A DNA stretch of 64,000 nt from Allomuricauda sp. Lineage in GTDB: Bacteria > Bacteroidota > Bacteroidia > Flavobacteriales > Flavobacteriaceae. Position numbers and translations under genes: made by a program. Each line of letters opens with the position of its first letter. Position 1 is the first letter of the stretch. The stretch lies in the NCBI RefSeq assembly GCF_013911645.1, contig NZ_JACESV010000002.1:186001-250000 (forward strand), written 5' to 3'. This document shows positions 1 to 11,379 of this stretch, piece by piece. The notes under the pieces were generated by a model, which did not search any database, was not told where the DNA came from, and saw only the letters and a program-made list of their open reading frames with translations.

Positions 1-5
1 AAAAC

Positions 6-1331
6 TTGTACGCACTTGCAGAAGTAAGTACAGATGAGTTTGTAGTTCCTACCCGTGGTACAGATTGGGGAGATAACGGGGTTTGGAGAACATTGCATTC
101 CCATACCTGGAGTCCAACACACCAAAGGGTAAAAAATACTTGGAACGATCAAAACAGTAATGTGTATAACGCTACCACCATTATTGACAGTAGAAGTAAC
201 CCAACACCTCAACAAGCTGCAGAAGCCAAGTTTTTAAGAGCTTACAGCATGTTTTGGCTGATAGACCTTTTTGGTCAGGTGCCTTTTAGAACACCGGATG
301 AAGGCCCAGATGTTAACCCAACGGTTATGACGCGGGCAGAAGCTTTCGACTTTGCTGTAAAAGATTTGACAGAAGCAATACCAGACCTACCATCTATAGG
401 GCCAAGTGAAGATTTGGTCGGAGCTTCCAAAGCTTCTGCCATGTTCCTTTTGGCCAAATACTACTTAAACAAGCATATTTTTACAGGTACCGGAACCCCA
501 GAAACCTCCGATATGCAACAAGTAATTAGCTTGGTAGATGATATTGCAGCTGAAGGTTTTGCCTTGCAAGAAGGTTATTTTGAACTGTTTACCGATGATG
601 TGGACACTGAAACCATTTGGTTTACCACATCAGGAGTTGGTGAGAACATCTGGAACACTTTGCACTACAATCAAGTCGTACCTGACCAGGCAGGTGGATG
701 GAACGGGTTTACCACCATTGCAGAATTTTACGATTTGTTCGAAGGTGATCCAAACATCAATACTCCAGGGTCGGGACAAGAAGAGCGTAGAGGATTTGTG
801 CCAACGGACGGTACCAACTTTGGTATCGGTAACGGTTTCTTGATCGGTCAACAATATGATGCCAACGGAAACCCTTATACCGATAGGACAGGAGCCCCCT
901 TGGTGTACACAAAAGAATTGCCAGGGCTATTGGGCAACAACGAAAGAACTGGTATTCGAGTAATTAAATACAACCCGGCCAATGGTGCCTTCGCCAACCA
1001 CAAAGTAGTGTTCCGTTATGCAGATGCCCTTCTTATGAAAGCAGAGGCCCAAATGAGGTCTGGGGGCGACCCAACCACATTGGTAAATGAGCTTAGGGAA
1101 CTTAGGGATGCAACACCTCTTGGAAGTGTTACCGAACAAGACCTTATTGATGAGAGAGGTAGAGAGCTTTACGGTGAACTTTGGAGAAGAAACGATTTAA
1201 TCCGTTTTGGACAGTTTACCACTCCATGGTCTTACAAAGAGGTTTCTGGGGATGACACTAAAAACTTGTTCCCTATTCCTGCTACAGCAATTATTTCTAA
1301 CCCTAACTTGGTTCAGAACCCAGGCTACTAA
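6..1331 (+). CDS. RagB/SusD family nutrient-uptake outer membrane protein (5' truncated by window edge)
   Basis: 441 aa ORF; SusD-like text (AEAKFLRAYSMFWLIDLFGQVPFRTPDE; RYADALLMKAEAQMRSGG; ELYGELWRRNDLIRFGQFT; C-terminal LFPIPATAIISNPNLVQNPGY). No signal peptide, so the N-terminus lies outside the window. Confidence 0.93.
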   Translation: MYALAEVSTDEFVVPTRGTDWGDNGVWRTLHSHTWSPTHQRVKNTWNDQNSNVYNATTIIDSRSNPTPQQAAEAKFLRAYSMFWLIDLFGQVPFRTPDEGPDVNPTVMTRAEAFDFAVKDLTEAIPDLPSIGPSEDLVGASKASAMFLLAKYYLNKHIFTGTGTPETSDMQQVISLVDDIAAEGFALQEGYFELFTDDVDTETIWFTTSGVGENIWNTLHYNQVVPDQAGGWNGFTTIAEFYDLFEGDPNINTPGSGQEERRGFVPTDGTNFGIGNGFLIGQQYDANGNPYTDRTGAPLVYTKELPGLLGNNERTGIRVIKYNPANGAFANHKVVFRYADALLMKAEAQMRSGGDPTTLVNELRELRDATPLGSVTEQDLIDERGRELYGELWRRNDLIRFGQFTTPWSYKEVSGDDTKNLFPIPATAIISNPNLVQNPGY

Positions 1332-1362
1332 TAATTCAAAGTTTAAGCTGTTTTTATATATG

Positions 1363-1395
1363 AAAAGACCACCGATCGGTGGTCTTTTCTTTTTA
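1363..1395 (+). terminator. Rho-independent terminator after susD
   Basis: aaaagaccaccgatcggtggtcttttctttttt-type perfect hairpin followed by a T-rich run. Confidence 0.85.
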
Positions 1396-1497
1396 ACTCA
1401 ACATATATTAATCAAATATTAGTCTTTTCTTAGGTTAATATTAATCGTTTACACCTTATAACATACTGAGTAAATAGTTATATTATCCCGGCTATCG

Positions 1498-4400
1498 ATG
1501 AAAGAAATGAGAGGACAGCTCTGTATTATTTTTTTATTACTGTTAACCTTGATAAGTTGTAATACAAACAAGCAGAACAAACTGTTTGTTTTAAAAAGCT
1601 CCAAGGATACAGGGATAAAATTCAAAAATCAACTCAAACAAACCCCGGAGCTCAATATCCTAAACTACCTTTATTTTTATAACGGAGCAGGTGTTGCAGC
1701 AGGGGACTTCAATGGAGATGGCCTTGTGGATCTATACTTTACCTCTAACCAAGAATCGGACAGATTATACTTAAACCAAGGTGATTTCAAATTCCTAGAT
1801 GTTACCGCTCCGTCGCAAACAATCAACAAAACAGGTTGGACCACCGGAGTCACCCACGCCGATGTCAACAACGATGGTCTTCTCGACATATACGTATGCA
1901 AAGTCGGAGATCATGAATCCATTCGAGGTCAAAATCTCCTCTTCATCAATCAAGGAAATAACGAACAAGGTATCCCAACATTTAAGGAGGAAGCGGCTAA
2001 ATATGGATTGGACTTTATAGGATATTCCACCCAAGCAGCCTTTTTTGATTATGATCTGGACGGCGATCTGGATATGTACTTAATGAACCATTCCGTAAAT
2101 CCAAACCGCTCTTATGGAAAAGGCTCCAAACGAAAAATAGTGGATTCCATGTCCGGCGATATTCTGTTTAAAAATGAAAATGGCCAATACATAGATGCCT
2201 CCAAAGAAGCTGGAATATTCCAAGGTACCATTGGCTATGGATTGGGACTTGCCATAAGCGATGTCAACAACGATGGATTCCCCGACATATATATCGGCAA
2301 CGACTTTTTTGAAAACGATTACCTCTACATCAACCAAAAAGATGGCACATTTAAAGAAACCATTTCTGAAGATGATACAAAACTTGGTCACACCACCCAC
2401 TTTTCCATGGGTAACGATATAGCGGACATTAACAACGATGGCCTTTCCGATATTTTATCATTGGACATGCTTCCAGAAGATTTGGAAGCCTATAAAACAT
2501 CTGGGCTGGAACACCCCTACCCCGTGTATCAACAATATCTAAAGAATGGTTTTGCACCTCAATACATGTCAAACGCACTGCATTTAAATTTGGATGGCGA
2601 AAACTTTGGGGAAATTGCCAACTTAAGTGGCATTGATGCTACGGAATGGTCTTGGGGAGCACTTTTTGCCGATTATGACAACGACGGTTTCAAAGACCTT
2701 TTTATTTCCAACGGAATACAAGGCGTCACCAACGATATGGATTACATCAACTATATATCCAATGAGGAAATTCAAAAAAACATAGAACAAGGCTTGTCCG
2801 ACAAGGATATGGAACTTATTGACCGTTTGCCCAAGAAAAAAGTACAGAACTATTTCTACAAAAATAAAGGAGGAACGCAGTTCAAAAATGTTACAACTAC
2901 TTGGGGGCCACAAATAGATTCTTACAGCAACGGCTGTGTATATGCCGATTTGGACAATGATGGCGATTTGGATTTGGTGGTAAACAATGTGAACCAAGAT
3001 GCCTTTATCATGGAAAATACCCTAAAGGGCAACAATTATCTTAAAATCCAATTTGATGGGAGCCCTAAAAATAAATTCGGCCTTGGTGCAAAAGCAATTG
3101 TATTCGGTAAAACCGGAAAATCGGTTCAAGAAAACATCCCTACCCGTGGATTTATGTCGGCCAAGGACAACAGTCTAAACTTTGGTGTTGGCAAAGATTC
3201 CATAATTGATTCCGTTCAAGTTATTTGGCCTCAAGGAAAGTATCAAACCATTAAAAACGTAAAGGCCAACCAAGTGTTACAACTGTCTTATTCAGATGCA
3301 TCTGGAAACTATTTTGCAGAAAAAGACAGAGGGTCAACACCCAACTTTTATACCTCATCAGGTAATTTGAACTTTGTCCATAAAGAATATACAACACTGG
3401 ATTTTGACCGTAACCCTCTCATTCCCTTTGCCTATTCCAACGAGGGCCCATCAATTTCCGTTGGGGATATCAACAACGATGGATTGGATGATATCTTTAT
3501 CAGTGGGGGCAAAAAACAGGCTTCAAAACTTTATTTACAAGATGCTGAAGGCAATTTCAAAGAACATCAAAATGACCTTTTTGAAGAAGATGCCATCAAT
3601 GAAGATACCAGCCATGTATTTGCGGATATTGATACGGACGGCGACCTTGATTTGGTAGTGGTCAGTGGCGGCAACGAATTCACCAATGGCAAACCACTCC
3701 AGCCCAGACTGTACCGCAACAATGATGGTCGGTTTTTAAAAGAGAATACCTTAACACAGGTTGAAGTCAACGCCTCCAAAGTGGATACCGTTGATTTTGA
3801 CAATGATGGCGATTTGGATCTATTTATTGCTTCCAACGCGGTACCAACACAATTTGGGGCAAAAGCAAAGCAATACCTATTGGAGAATGATGGTACAGGA
3901 CGCTTTAAAGAAGTGACCAACTACTTTGCACCGGAACTTCAAGATGTTGGAAACATAAAAGACTTTGTTTGGAAAGATATTGATGGCAATGGATTCCTAG
4001 ACCTTATTGTAGCCGGGCATTGGACACCAGTGACAATCTTCCTGAACAACGGAAAACAACTTTCTTCACAAAAAAACAACGGACTTAGCAACACCAACGG
4101 CTGGTGGAACACCATTGAATTGGCCGATTTGGACAATGATGGAGATTTGGATATCCTCGCGGGCAATTGGGGGCTCAATACAAAGTTCAGTGCATCCCTA
4201 GAAAAACCCCTAACGCTCTACATTAACGATTTTGACAATAACGGCTCCATTGAAACTGTAGTAACCCATTTTCACGGGGATCGCGAAACCGCTTTCGCCT
4301 CCAAAGATGAGCTGGCCAAACAAATGCCCTTTTTAAACAAAAAATTCCTCTTCTACAAAGATTTTGCAAAAGCCTCTTTGGAAGAGCTTTTTGGAAAAGA

Positions 4401-4803
4401 TAAATTGGAAGAAGCCTCCAAAAGAAAGGTGTACACGCTAAGCACTTCCTATTTTGAAAATGATGGCAATAATAATTTTACAGAAAAACAATTGCCACAT
4501 TTAGTGCAATCTTCTACCGTAAACGATATTTACTTGGCAAAAAACAATAAAGAAAAGATTAATGAAATATTAATGGTCGGCAATAATTTTGAGATAAGCA
4601 CCCAACTTGGTAGATTGGATGCTTCACACGGATTTTTACTTGAAAATGACAATCAGGGAAATGTGAGTTGGAAGCAAAACTTGGGAATTTCCGGTGCAGC
4701 CAGAAAAATTGAAAAAATAGTTATCAATGGGAAAGAAGCGTTCATTATTACAATGAACAATGATGCCCCCACTTTTTTGGTCAAAAAACAGAACGATAAA
4801 TGA
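1498..4803 (+). CDS. VCBS/FG-GAP repeat lipoprotein with ASPIC/UnbV domain (paralog 1)
   Basis: 1101 aa; lipobox LTLISCNTNK; many DxNxDGxxD calcium-binding repeats; ASPIC/UnbV-like NKFGLGAKAIVFGKTGKSVQENIPTRGFMSAKDNSLNFGVGKDSIIDSVQVIWPQGKYQ. Confidence 0.92.
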   Translation: MKEMRGQLCIIFLLLLTLISCNTNKQNKLFVLKSSKDTGIKFKNQLKQTPELNILNYLYFYNGAGVAAGDFNGDGLVDLYFTSNQESDRLYLNQGDFKFLDVTAPSQTINKTGWTTGVTHADVNNDGLLDIYVCKVGDHESIRGQNLLFINQGNNEQGIPTFKEEAAKYGLDFIGYSTQAAFFDYDLDGDLDMYLMNHSVNPNRSYGKGSKRKIVDSMSGDILFKNENGQYIDASKEAGIFQGTIGYGLGLAISDVNNDGFPDIYIGNDFFENDYLYINQKDGTFKETISEDDTKLGHTTHFSMGNDIADINNDGLSDILSLDMLPEDLEAYKTSGLEHPYPVYQQYLKNGFAPQYMSNALHLNLDGENFGEIANLSGIDATEWSWGALFADYDNDGFKDLFISNGIQGVTNDMDYINYISNEEIQKNIEQGLSDKDMELIDRLPKKKVQNYFYKNKGGTQFKNVTTTWGPQIDSYSNGCVYADLDNDGDLDLVVNNVNQDAFIMENTLKGNNYLKIQFDGSPKNKFGLGAKAIVFGKTGKSVQENIPTRGFMSAKDNSLNFGVGKDSIIDSVQVIWPQGKYQTIKNVKANQVLQLSYSDASGNYFAEKDRGSTPNFYTSSGNLNFVHKEYTTLDFDRNPLIPFAYSNEGPSISVGDINNDGLDDIFISGGKKQASKLYLQDAEGNFKEHQNDLFEEDAINEDTSHVFADIDTDGDLDLVVVSGGNEFTNGKPLQPRLYRNNDGRFLKENTLTQVEVNASKVDTVDFDNDGDLDLFIASNAVPTQFGAKAKQYLLENDGTGRFKEVTNYFAPELQDVGNIKDFVWKDIDGNGFLDLIVAGHWTPVTIFLNNGKQLSSQKNNGLSNTNGWWNTIELADLDNDGDLDILAGNWGLNTKFSASLEKPLTLYINDFDNNGSIETVVTHFHGDRETAFASKDELAKQMPFLNKKFLFYKDFAKASLEELFGKDKLEEASKRKVYTLSTSYFENDGNNNFTEKQLPHLVQSSTVNDIYLAKNNKEKINEILMVGNNFEISTQLGRLDASHGFLLENDNQGNVSWKQNLGISGAARKIEKIVINGKEAFIITMNNDAPTFLVKKQNDK

Positions 4804-7800
4804 AACTGAAATATATAGCCGTAAACCTTATTTTGATAGCCCTGGCAGCATGTAACAACCAAGAAACTGCCCAATCAAAAGAAGAGGAAACAACAAAAAC
4901 CCTTTTTACTCTGTTGAAACCAGAGCAAACAGGTGTGGATTTTATCAACAATGTAGAGAACAAGAAAAATTTCAACATATTCAAATACCGAAACTTCTAT
5001 AACGGAGGTGGTGTGGCCATTGGCGATATCAACAATGATGGTCTCCAGGATATTTACCTGACCGGGAACATGGAGCCCAACAGACTTTATTTGAACAAAG
5101 GAAACATGAAGTTCGAGGACATCTCCAAAAGTGCAGGTGTTCTGGGGAACAAACCTTGGTCCACAGGGGTGGTCATGGTAGATATCAACCACGATGGCCT
5201 GTTGGACATCTATGTCTCCAATGCCGGAAACATGGAAGGCAACAACCACGATAACGACCTCTATATTAATAACGGCGACCTAAGCTTTACCGAAAAAGCC
5301 GAAGAATATAATCTAGCAAAAACGGGGTTTTCAACACACGCTTCCTTTTTTGATTACGACAAAGACGGTGACCTCGATGCATACATCCTAAACAACAGCA
5401 ACATTCCCGTAAGCAGCCTTGGATATGCGGAGCAGCGCGAAGTGAGGGCACAGGATTGGGAAGGCGTCCCCGACATTTTCAAGGGTGTTGGCGATATGCT
5501 TTTGCGCAACGACAACGGTAAATTCGTGGATGTAAGTGAAGAAGCAGGGATCTACGGCAGTTTGATTGGTTTTGGACTTGGTGTACTGGTCACGGACTTT
5601 AACGGCGACCTTTATCCTGATATCTATGTTTCCAACGATTTTTATGAGAGAGATTACCTCTACATCAATCAAAAAGACGGTACATTTTCCGAAGAAATCA
5701 AAGATTGGACCTCCCATCTGAGCCTTTCCGCCATGGGAATCGATATTGCCGACATCAACAACGATGGACATAACGATATTTTCATCACCGATATGTTGCC
5801 CGAAGAAGAATCCAGGGTAAAATCCGTGATGGAGTTTGAAGGATACAATGTTTTTGATTTAAAACAAAGTAAAGATTTTGGTCAACAATACATCCAAAAC
5901 ACCTTACAACTCAATAACGGAAACGGCACATTCTCCGAAGTGGCCTATTACAGTGGCGTAGATGCTACCGACTGGAGCTGGGCCGGACTCATGTTCGACA
6001 TGGACAATGATGGCCTCAAGGACATATTCATTACCAACGGTATCAACCACGACCTTACCGATTTGGACTTTGTGGACTTTTTTGCCAACGAAATAGTCCA
6101 AAAAATGGCCTTGACGGGCAAAAAGGAATCCATAGATTCCATCATCAATAAAATGCCCATAAAACCACAACCCAATTACGCCTACAAAAACAACGGCGAT
6201 ATCACCTTTAAAAATGCCAATAAGGAATGGGGCTTTGAGCTACCCTCCCGCTCCAATGGTGCTGCATATGCCGATTTGGACAACGATGGCGATCTGGATT
6301 TGGTAATCAACAATGTCAACACACCAGCCTTTATCTATAAAAACAATACCGAATCGCAATTGAACAACAATTACATCCAATTGAAGTTCAAGGGGCCAAA
6401 AAACAACCCATTTGCAGTGGGCACTTTGGCCAAACTCTATTTTGATGGCAACATTGTAAACCAAGAACTGATTCCTTCAAGGGGTTTTCAATCATCCGTT
6501 CAGTACGATATGACCTTTGGTTTGGGCAAATCTGAAAAACTGGACTCCATTCGCATTGTTTGGCCCGATGAAAAAACCCAAAAGTTGGAAAATGTAGAGG
6601 TCAATCAAGTATTGACATTAGACCATGCCAATGCCACAGAAACTTATACAATTCCCAAAAAACAAATAATAAAATCCTTTTTTAACGAGTTGGATACCGA
6701 TTTGGTAGCAGCGCATAAAGAGGATGGATACAACGATTTTGATTACGAAGGACTGATTTCCCATAAACTATCACAAGAAGGTCCATCGTTGGCCGTTGCC
6801 GATATAAATGGTGATGGAAACGAAGATTTCTTCATCGGAGGGGCCAAAGGACAACCTGGAACCCTCTACCTACATACAGGACATGGCAAAGTAACCCCAA
6901 AGAAAACAACAGCTTTTGAACAGGACAAAGCGTTTGAGGATGTAGCAGCAGCATTTTTTGATGCAGATGGTGATGGTGACCTCGATTTGGTTGTAGGTTC
7001 TGGTGGAAACAATGTAGGAATGGAAAGAAATTATAGGGCACGCTTGTACTTGAATGATGGAAACGGAAACTTTTTAAAATCGGAAAACGAACTTCCATCA
7101 ACATTCAAAAACATATCCACAATATCTCCCCAAGATTACGACAATGATGGAGATATGGATCTTTTTATAGGTTCTCGAAGTGTTGTGGGCGTTTATGGGA
7201 TATCTCCCGACCATCTATTGTTGGAAAACGCAGGAGACGGTACCTTTAACAATGTAACCGAAAGGTTGGGCTACGACCTCAAAGACGCTGGAATGGTAAC
7301 CGACTCCAAATGGGAAGATATGGACGGGGACGGCAAAAAGGACTTGATCGTAACCGCAGAATGGGATACACCAAAAATCTATAAGAACACAGGCAGAAGG
7401 TTATCCAAAATGACCAGTTCGTTGGATAGTCTCTATGGATGGTGGAACACCGTGGAAACTGCTGACCTCGATGGCGATGGCGACCAAGACCTTATTTTGG
7501 GCAACCAAGGTCTAAACCTTCACTATAAGCCAACGGAATATGCTCCAATGAAGATGTATATCAACGATTACGATAACAACGGCACCATTGAGCAAATTGT
7601 TACCATGCAAGAAAACGGCGGCGATTATCCCATTCATCAAAAAAGAGAGCTTACCGAGCAATTGCCCTCGCTTAAGAAGCAAAACCTAAAGGCATCAGAT
7701 TACGCCCACAGGACCATCCATCAACTTTTCCCAGAGGAAGTGATGAATAAATCCATTGTAAAAAAAGTGGAAACATCAGCATCGGTAATTGCAATCAACG

Positions 7801-8147
7801 AAGGCGGGGGAGAGTTTACCATCAAAAACCTGCCTCCACGCGTTCAGCTTTCCTGCGTGTGCGATATTACCTGTACCGATGTGAACAATGATGGCAATCT
7901 AGATTTGATCATGGCAGGGAACAATTACGAATTTAAGCCCCAGTTTTCCCGATTGGATGCAAACCAGGGCAACCTTCTTTTAGGGGATGGCAATTTGGGT
8001 TTTACATGGCAAGATTATGAGACCAGCGGATTCAAGGTCAGGGACGAAGTGAAATATTTGAAACAGTTCAAGGATAAAAATGGCAAAACTTACGTAATTG
8101 CAGCCATCAACAACAAAAAACCAAAGATTTTTGCCTTAAATGAATAG
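4800..8147 (+). CDS. VCBS/FG-GAP repeat lipoprotein with ASPIC/UnbV domain (paralog 2)
   Basis: 1115 aa; lipobox LIALAACNNQ; same architecture as preceding gene; ATGA overlap with upstream stop. Confidence 0.92.
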   Translation: MKLKYIAVNLILIALAACNNQETAQSKEEETTKTLFTLLKPEQTGVDFINNVENKKNFNIFKYRNFYNGGGVAIGDINNDGLQDIYLTGNMEPNRLYLNKGNMKFEDISKSAGVLGNKPWSTGVVMVDINHDGLLDIYVSNAGNMEGNNHDNDLYINNGDLSFTEKAEEYNLAKTGFSTHASFFDYDKDGDLDAYILNNSNIPVSSLGYAEQREVRAQDWEGVPDIFKGVGDMLLRNDNGKFVDVSEEAGIYGSLIGFGLGVLVTDFNGDLYPDIYVSNDFYERDYLYINQKDGTFSEEIKDWTSHLSLSAMGIDIADINNDGHNDIFITDMLPEEESRVKSVMEFEGYNVFDLKQSKDFGQQYIQNTLQLNNGNGTFSEVAYYSGVDATDWSWAGLMFDMDNDGLKDIFITNGINHDLTDLDFVDFFANEIVQKMALTGKKESIDSIINKMPIKPQPNYAYKNNGDITFKNANKEWGFELPSRSNGAAYADLDNDGDLDLVINNVNTPAFIYKNNTESQLNNNYIQLKFKGPKNNPFAVGTLAKLYFDGNIVNQELIPSRGFQSSVQYDMTFGLGKSEKLDSIRIVWPDEKTQKLENVEVNQVLTLDHANATETYTIPKKQIIKSFFNELDTDLVAAHKEDGYNDFDYEGLISHKLSQEGPSLAVADINGDGNEDFFIGGAKGQPGTLYLHTGHGKVTPKKTTAFEQDKAFEDVAAAFFDADGDGDLDLVVGSGGNNVGMERNYRARLYLNDGNGNFLKSENELPSTFKNISTISPQDYDNDGDMDLFIGSRSVVGVYGISPDHLLLENAGDGTFNNVTERLGYDLKDAGMVTDSKWEDMDGDGKKDLIVTAEWDTPKIYKNTGRRLSKMTSSLDSLYGWWNTVETADLDGDGDQDLILGNQGLNLHYKPTEYAPMKMYINDYDNNGTIEQIVTMQENGGDYPIHQKRELTEQLPSLKKQNLKASDYAHRTIHQLFPEEVMNKSIVKKVETSASVIAINEGGGEFTIKNLPPRVQLSCVCDITCTDVNNDGNLDLIMAGNNYEFKPQFSRLDANQGNLLLGDGNLGFTWQDYETSGFKVRDEVKYLKQFKDKNGKTYVIAAINNKKPKIFALNE

Positions 8148-11100
8148 GTTTCTCATCATATTGTTTATTTCAGCATTGGTTATTTCCTGTAAAAAGGAAG
8201 GTAGTCTCTTTGAAAATCCCTCCCCCAAGGAAACAGGGGTGGATTTTACCAATACGCTTACTTCTTCCAAAGATTTGAGCATTTTGGATTACCTCTATTT
8301 TTACAATGGGGGTGGCGTATCCATAGGCGATATCAACAACGATGGCCTTCCCGATATCTTTTTTACTGGAAACCAAGTCAAAAACAAACTCTACCTCAAC
8401 AAAGGCAATCTTAAATTCGAGAATATTTCCAGTTCGGCCGGGATCCAAGGAAACAGTAATTGGAATACAGGAACCACAATGGCCGATGTAAACGGCGATG
8501 GGCTTTTGGACATCTATGTCTGTGCCGTAGTGGGCATCAACGGGTTTAACGGGTTCAACGAGCTCTATATCAATAATGGTGACAATACCTTTACCGAAAG
8601 TGCCGCCAAATATGGGCTGGATTTTGATTCGTACAGTTCCAATGCAGCTTTTTTTGATTATGACCTGGACGGAGACCTTGATCTGTACTTGCTCAACCAT
8701 GCCGTGCACACCCAAAACTCCTTTGGCCGTTTTGATCTAAGGTACGAACGCCGTTATGAAACGGGGGACAAACTATTACGCAACGATAATGGAAAATTTA
8801 AAGATGTTAGTGAAGAAGCCGGCATTTACGGAGGTATCAATGGTTATGGGCTAGGTTTGGCCATTGCCGATTTTAATCAAGATGGGTACCCCGACATTTA
8901 TGTGGGCAACGATTTTCATGAAGACGATTATTATTACCTCAATAATGGCGATGGCACTTTTACCGAAAGCCTAAAAAAATATTTTGGTCATACCTCTCGC
9001 TTTTCCATGGGCAACGATGTGGCCGACATCAACAATGATGGCCGACCGGATTTTCTTTCCTTGGATATGCTTCCCGAAGACGAAGTGGCCTTAAAATCTT
9101 CCGAAGGAGATGATAATATCCAGACCCAAAAAATGCGAATAGACCGTTTTGGGTACCATTATCAGTTTACACGTAACATGTTGTTCGTAAACCAGCCCGA
9201 TGGAAACTTTATGGAAACCGCATTAATGAGCGGCATTGCGGCCACTGATTGGAGCTGGAGTGCCCTTTTCGGTGACTATGACCAAGATGGGCAACAGGAT
9301 GTGTTTATTTCCAATGGGATTCCGAAAAGGCCAAACGACCTGGATTTCATCAAATTTGTTTCCAATGATCAGATCCAGCAAAAGATGGACAATACCAAGC
9401 TTGTAGATCAACAAGCTCTGGAACTAATGCCCTCGGGCAATGTCCATAATTATGTCTTTAAAGGAGGTAAAGACCTTCATTTTGAGAATATGTCCGAACA
9501 ATGGATTGCCAAGGACACCTTGGTCTCTGGTGCAACTGCCATGGGCGATTTGGATAATGATGGGGATTTGGATTTGGTAACGAACAACATCAACCAGCCC
9601 GCATCCTTGTATATCAACAAAACGAACGACAAGGGCAATTACTTAAAACTGAAGTTCAATTACACCGAAAAAAATATTTTCGGGATTGGAACCAAGGTTT
9701 ATTCCTATCAAAATGGTAACCTACAATTCAAAGAATTGTTCCCAACACGAGGTTTTCAAGCATCTTCTGAACCAATGATACATTTTGGTTATAAAAATGT
9801 ATCAGAAATAGATTCGATTAAAATCATTTGGCCCAACAAGACTTTTCAAGTATTAAAAAATGTAGCCGTAAACCAAACGCTTACGGTAGCACCAAAAAAC
9901 ACTAGACCTTTTGATTACAATTCCCTTCGAGAAACTAAAAAACCGTTATTCAGTCCAGTCGACGGCAACCTAGGTTTGGATTTTACGCATACGGAGGACA
10001 ATTACACCGACTTTAACCGCGAAAAACTGATACCCTACCAAATATCCGATAGAGGTCCAGCATTGGCCATAGGTGACTTAAATGGGGATGGAATGGGCGA
10101 CATTTTCTTTGGAGGCTCCAAATACGAGCCTTCGCAAATTTTTGTGCAACAAGATTCAATCTTTATAAAGCAAAAGTTCGACAGTCTCCAAAAGGATTCC
10201 ATTCAAGAAAATGTTTCGGCAACCATCGCTGACTTTAACGGTGATGGAAAAAATGATTTGATCACAACTTCGGGGGGCGGTGACTTTTATGGAAAATCCG
10301 AACCATTATTGGATGCCTATTATGTTCAAAAGGATACCGTTTTTGAACATATAAAACTGCCAGAATTCTATCAAAATTCATCCGTTGTAAAACCTTTTGA
10401 TTTTGACAATGATGGTGATTTGGATGTTTTTATTGGCGGACACACGATTACCGCCAAGTTTGGAGCGCCAGCCAATTCTTATCTGCTCGAAAATGAGAAT
10501 GGAAAATTCAAAGTCAACACAAATTTTGATGAGTTTTCCAAAGGAATGGTAACCGATGCCATTTGGAGCGATTTTGATGGGGATGGAAATACCGACCTTA
10601 TTTTGGTGGGAGAATGGATGTCTCCCAAGTTTTTAAAGCAACAAAACGGTTCTTTTACCCAAGTAGAGCAGGTTAACATTTCTGGACTATGGCAAACCAT
10701 CGAGGCTTTTGATATGGATGGTGACGGAGACATGGATTATCTGCTTGGCAACTGGGGCACCAATTCCAAGTTCAAGGCTTCAGAAGAACATACGATGAAA
10801 TTATATTTCAACGATTTCGATGATAACGGTCAAACCGAAACGGTAACGGCCATGGAGAAAAATGGCAACTATTATCCTTTGGAGACATTGGATGGCTTGG
10901 CATCACAAATGGTGTATTTGAAAAAGAAATACACTACATACAAATCTTTTGCCGGTGACACCATGGAAGAAATATTCGGAGGGGATGTATTGAATTCATC
11001 AACCTTATTGGAGGTCAATACATTAAAATCGGGATATTTGCGAAATGATGACGGCAACTTTGTTTTTGTCCCCTTTAAAAATGAGCTTCAAGTAGCTCCA

Positions 11101-11379
11101 ATCATGTCATTTTTAATAGATGATTTTGATGGTGACGGCAATACCGAGGTGCTCGTTGGCGGCAATTACTTTGGAGTAAAACCCTATCACGGTAGATTGG
11201 ATTCGTTTCCAGGGGCACTCATCCAAAGTGAAAGCAATATTATTTTGGGCAACCTATTGGGATTGGATTTTACCAAAAAATCAATTCGACATTTAAAAAC
11301 AATAACACTTAACAATCAAAAATATTTGTTAGCTGTATTCAATAACGATAAAGCACAAGTCTATAAAATCAATGATTAA
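8140..11379 (+). CDS. VCBS/FG-GAP repeat lipoprotein with ASPIC/UnbV domain (paralog 3)
   Basis: 1079 aa; lipobox ALVISCKKEG; same architecture; 8-nt overlap with upstream gene. Confidence 0.92.
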   Translation: MNRFLIILFISALVISCKKEGSLFENPSPKETGVDFTNTLTSSKDLSILDYLYFYNGGGVSIGDINNDGLPDIFFTGNQVKNKLYLNKGNLKFENISSSAGIQGNSNWNTGTTMADVNGDGLLDIYVCAVVGINGFNGFNELYINNGDNTFTESAAKYGLDFDSYSSNAAFFDYDLDGDLDLYLLNHAVHTQNSFGRFDLRYERRYETGDKLLRNDNGKFKDVSEEAGIYGGINGYGLGLAIADFNQDGYPDIYVGNDFHEDDYYYLNNGDGTFTESLKKYFGHTSRFSMGNDVADINNDGRPDFLSLDMLPEDEVALKSSEGDDNIQTQKMRIDRFGYHYQFTRNMLFVNQPDGNFMETALMSGIAATDWSWSALFGDYDQDGQQDVFISNGIPKRPNDLDFIKFVSNDQIQQKMDNTKLVDQQALELMPSGNVHNYVFKGGKDLHFENMSEQWIAKDTLVSGATAMGDLDNDGDLDLVTNNINQPASLYINKTNDKGNYLKLKFNYTEKNIFGIGTKVYSYQNGNLQFKELFPTRGFQASSEPMIHFGYKNVSEIDSIKIIWPNKTFQVLKNVAVNQTLTVAPKNTRPFDYNSLRETKKPLFSPVDGNLGLDFTHTEDNYTDFNREKLIPYQISDRGPALAIGDLNGDGMGDIFFGGSKYEPSQIFVQQDSIFIKQKFDSLQKDSIQENVSATIADFNGDGKNDLITTSGGGDFYGKSEPLLDAYYVQKDTVFEHIKLPEFYQNSSVVKPFDFDNDGDLDVFIGGHTITAKFGAPANSYLLENENGKFKVNTNFDEFSKGMVTDAIWSDFDGDGNTDLILVGEWMSPKFLKQQNGSFTQVEQVNISGLWQTIEAFDMDGDGDMDYLLGNWGTNSKFKASEEHTMKLYFNDFDDNGQTETVTAMEKNGNYYPLETLDGLASQMVYLKKKYTTYKSFAGDTMEEIFGGDVLNSSTLLEVNTLKSGYLRNDDGNFVFVPFKNELQVAPIMSFLIDDFDGDGNTEVLVGGNYFGVKPYHGRLDSFPGALIQSESNIILGNLLGLDFTKKSIRHLKTITLNNQKYLLAVFNNDKAQVYKIND

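Noticed and set aside
1677-11057. Many 60-180 aa minus-strand ORFs opposite the VCBS genes (for example 8170..8715)
   Set aside because: They arise from repetitive D/N/G-rich codons (GAT/AAC/GGC) on the sense strand, giving V/I-rich low-complexity antisense text; no signal, start context or domain.
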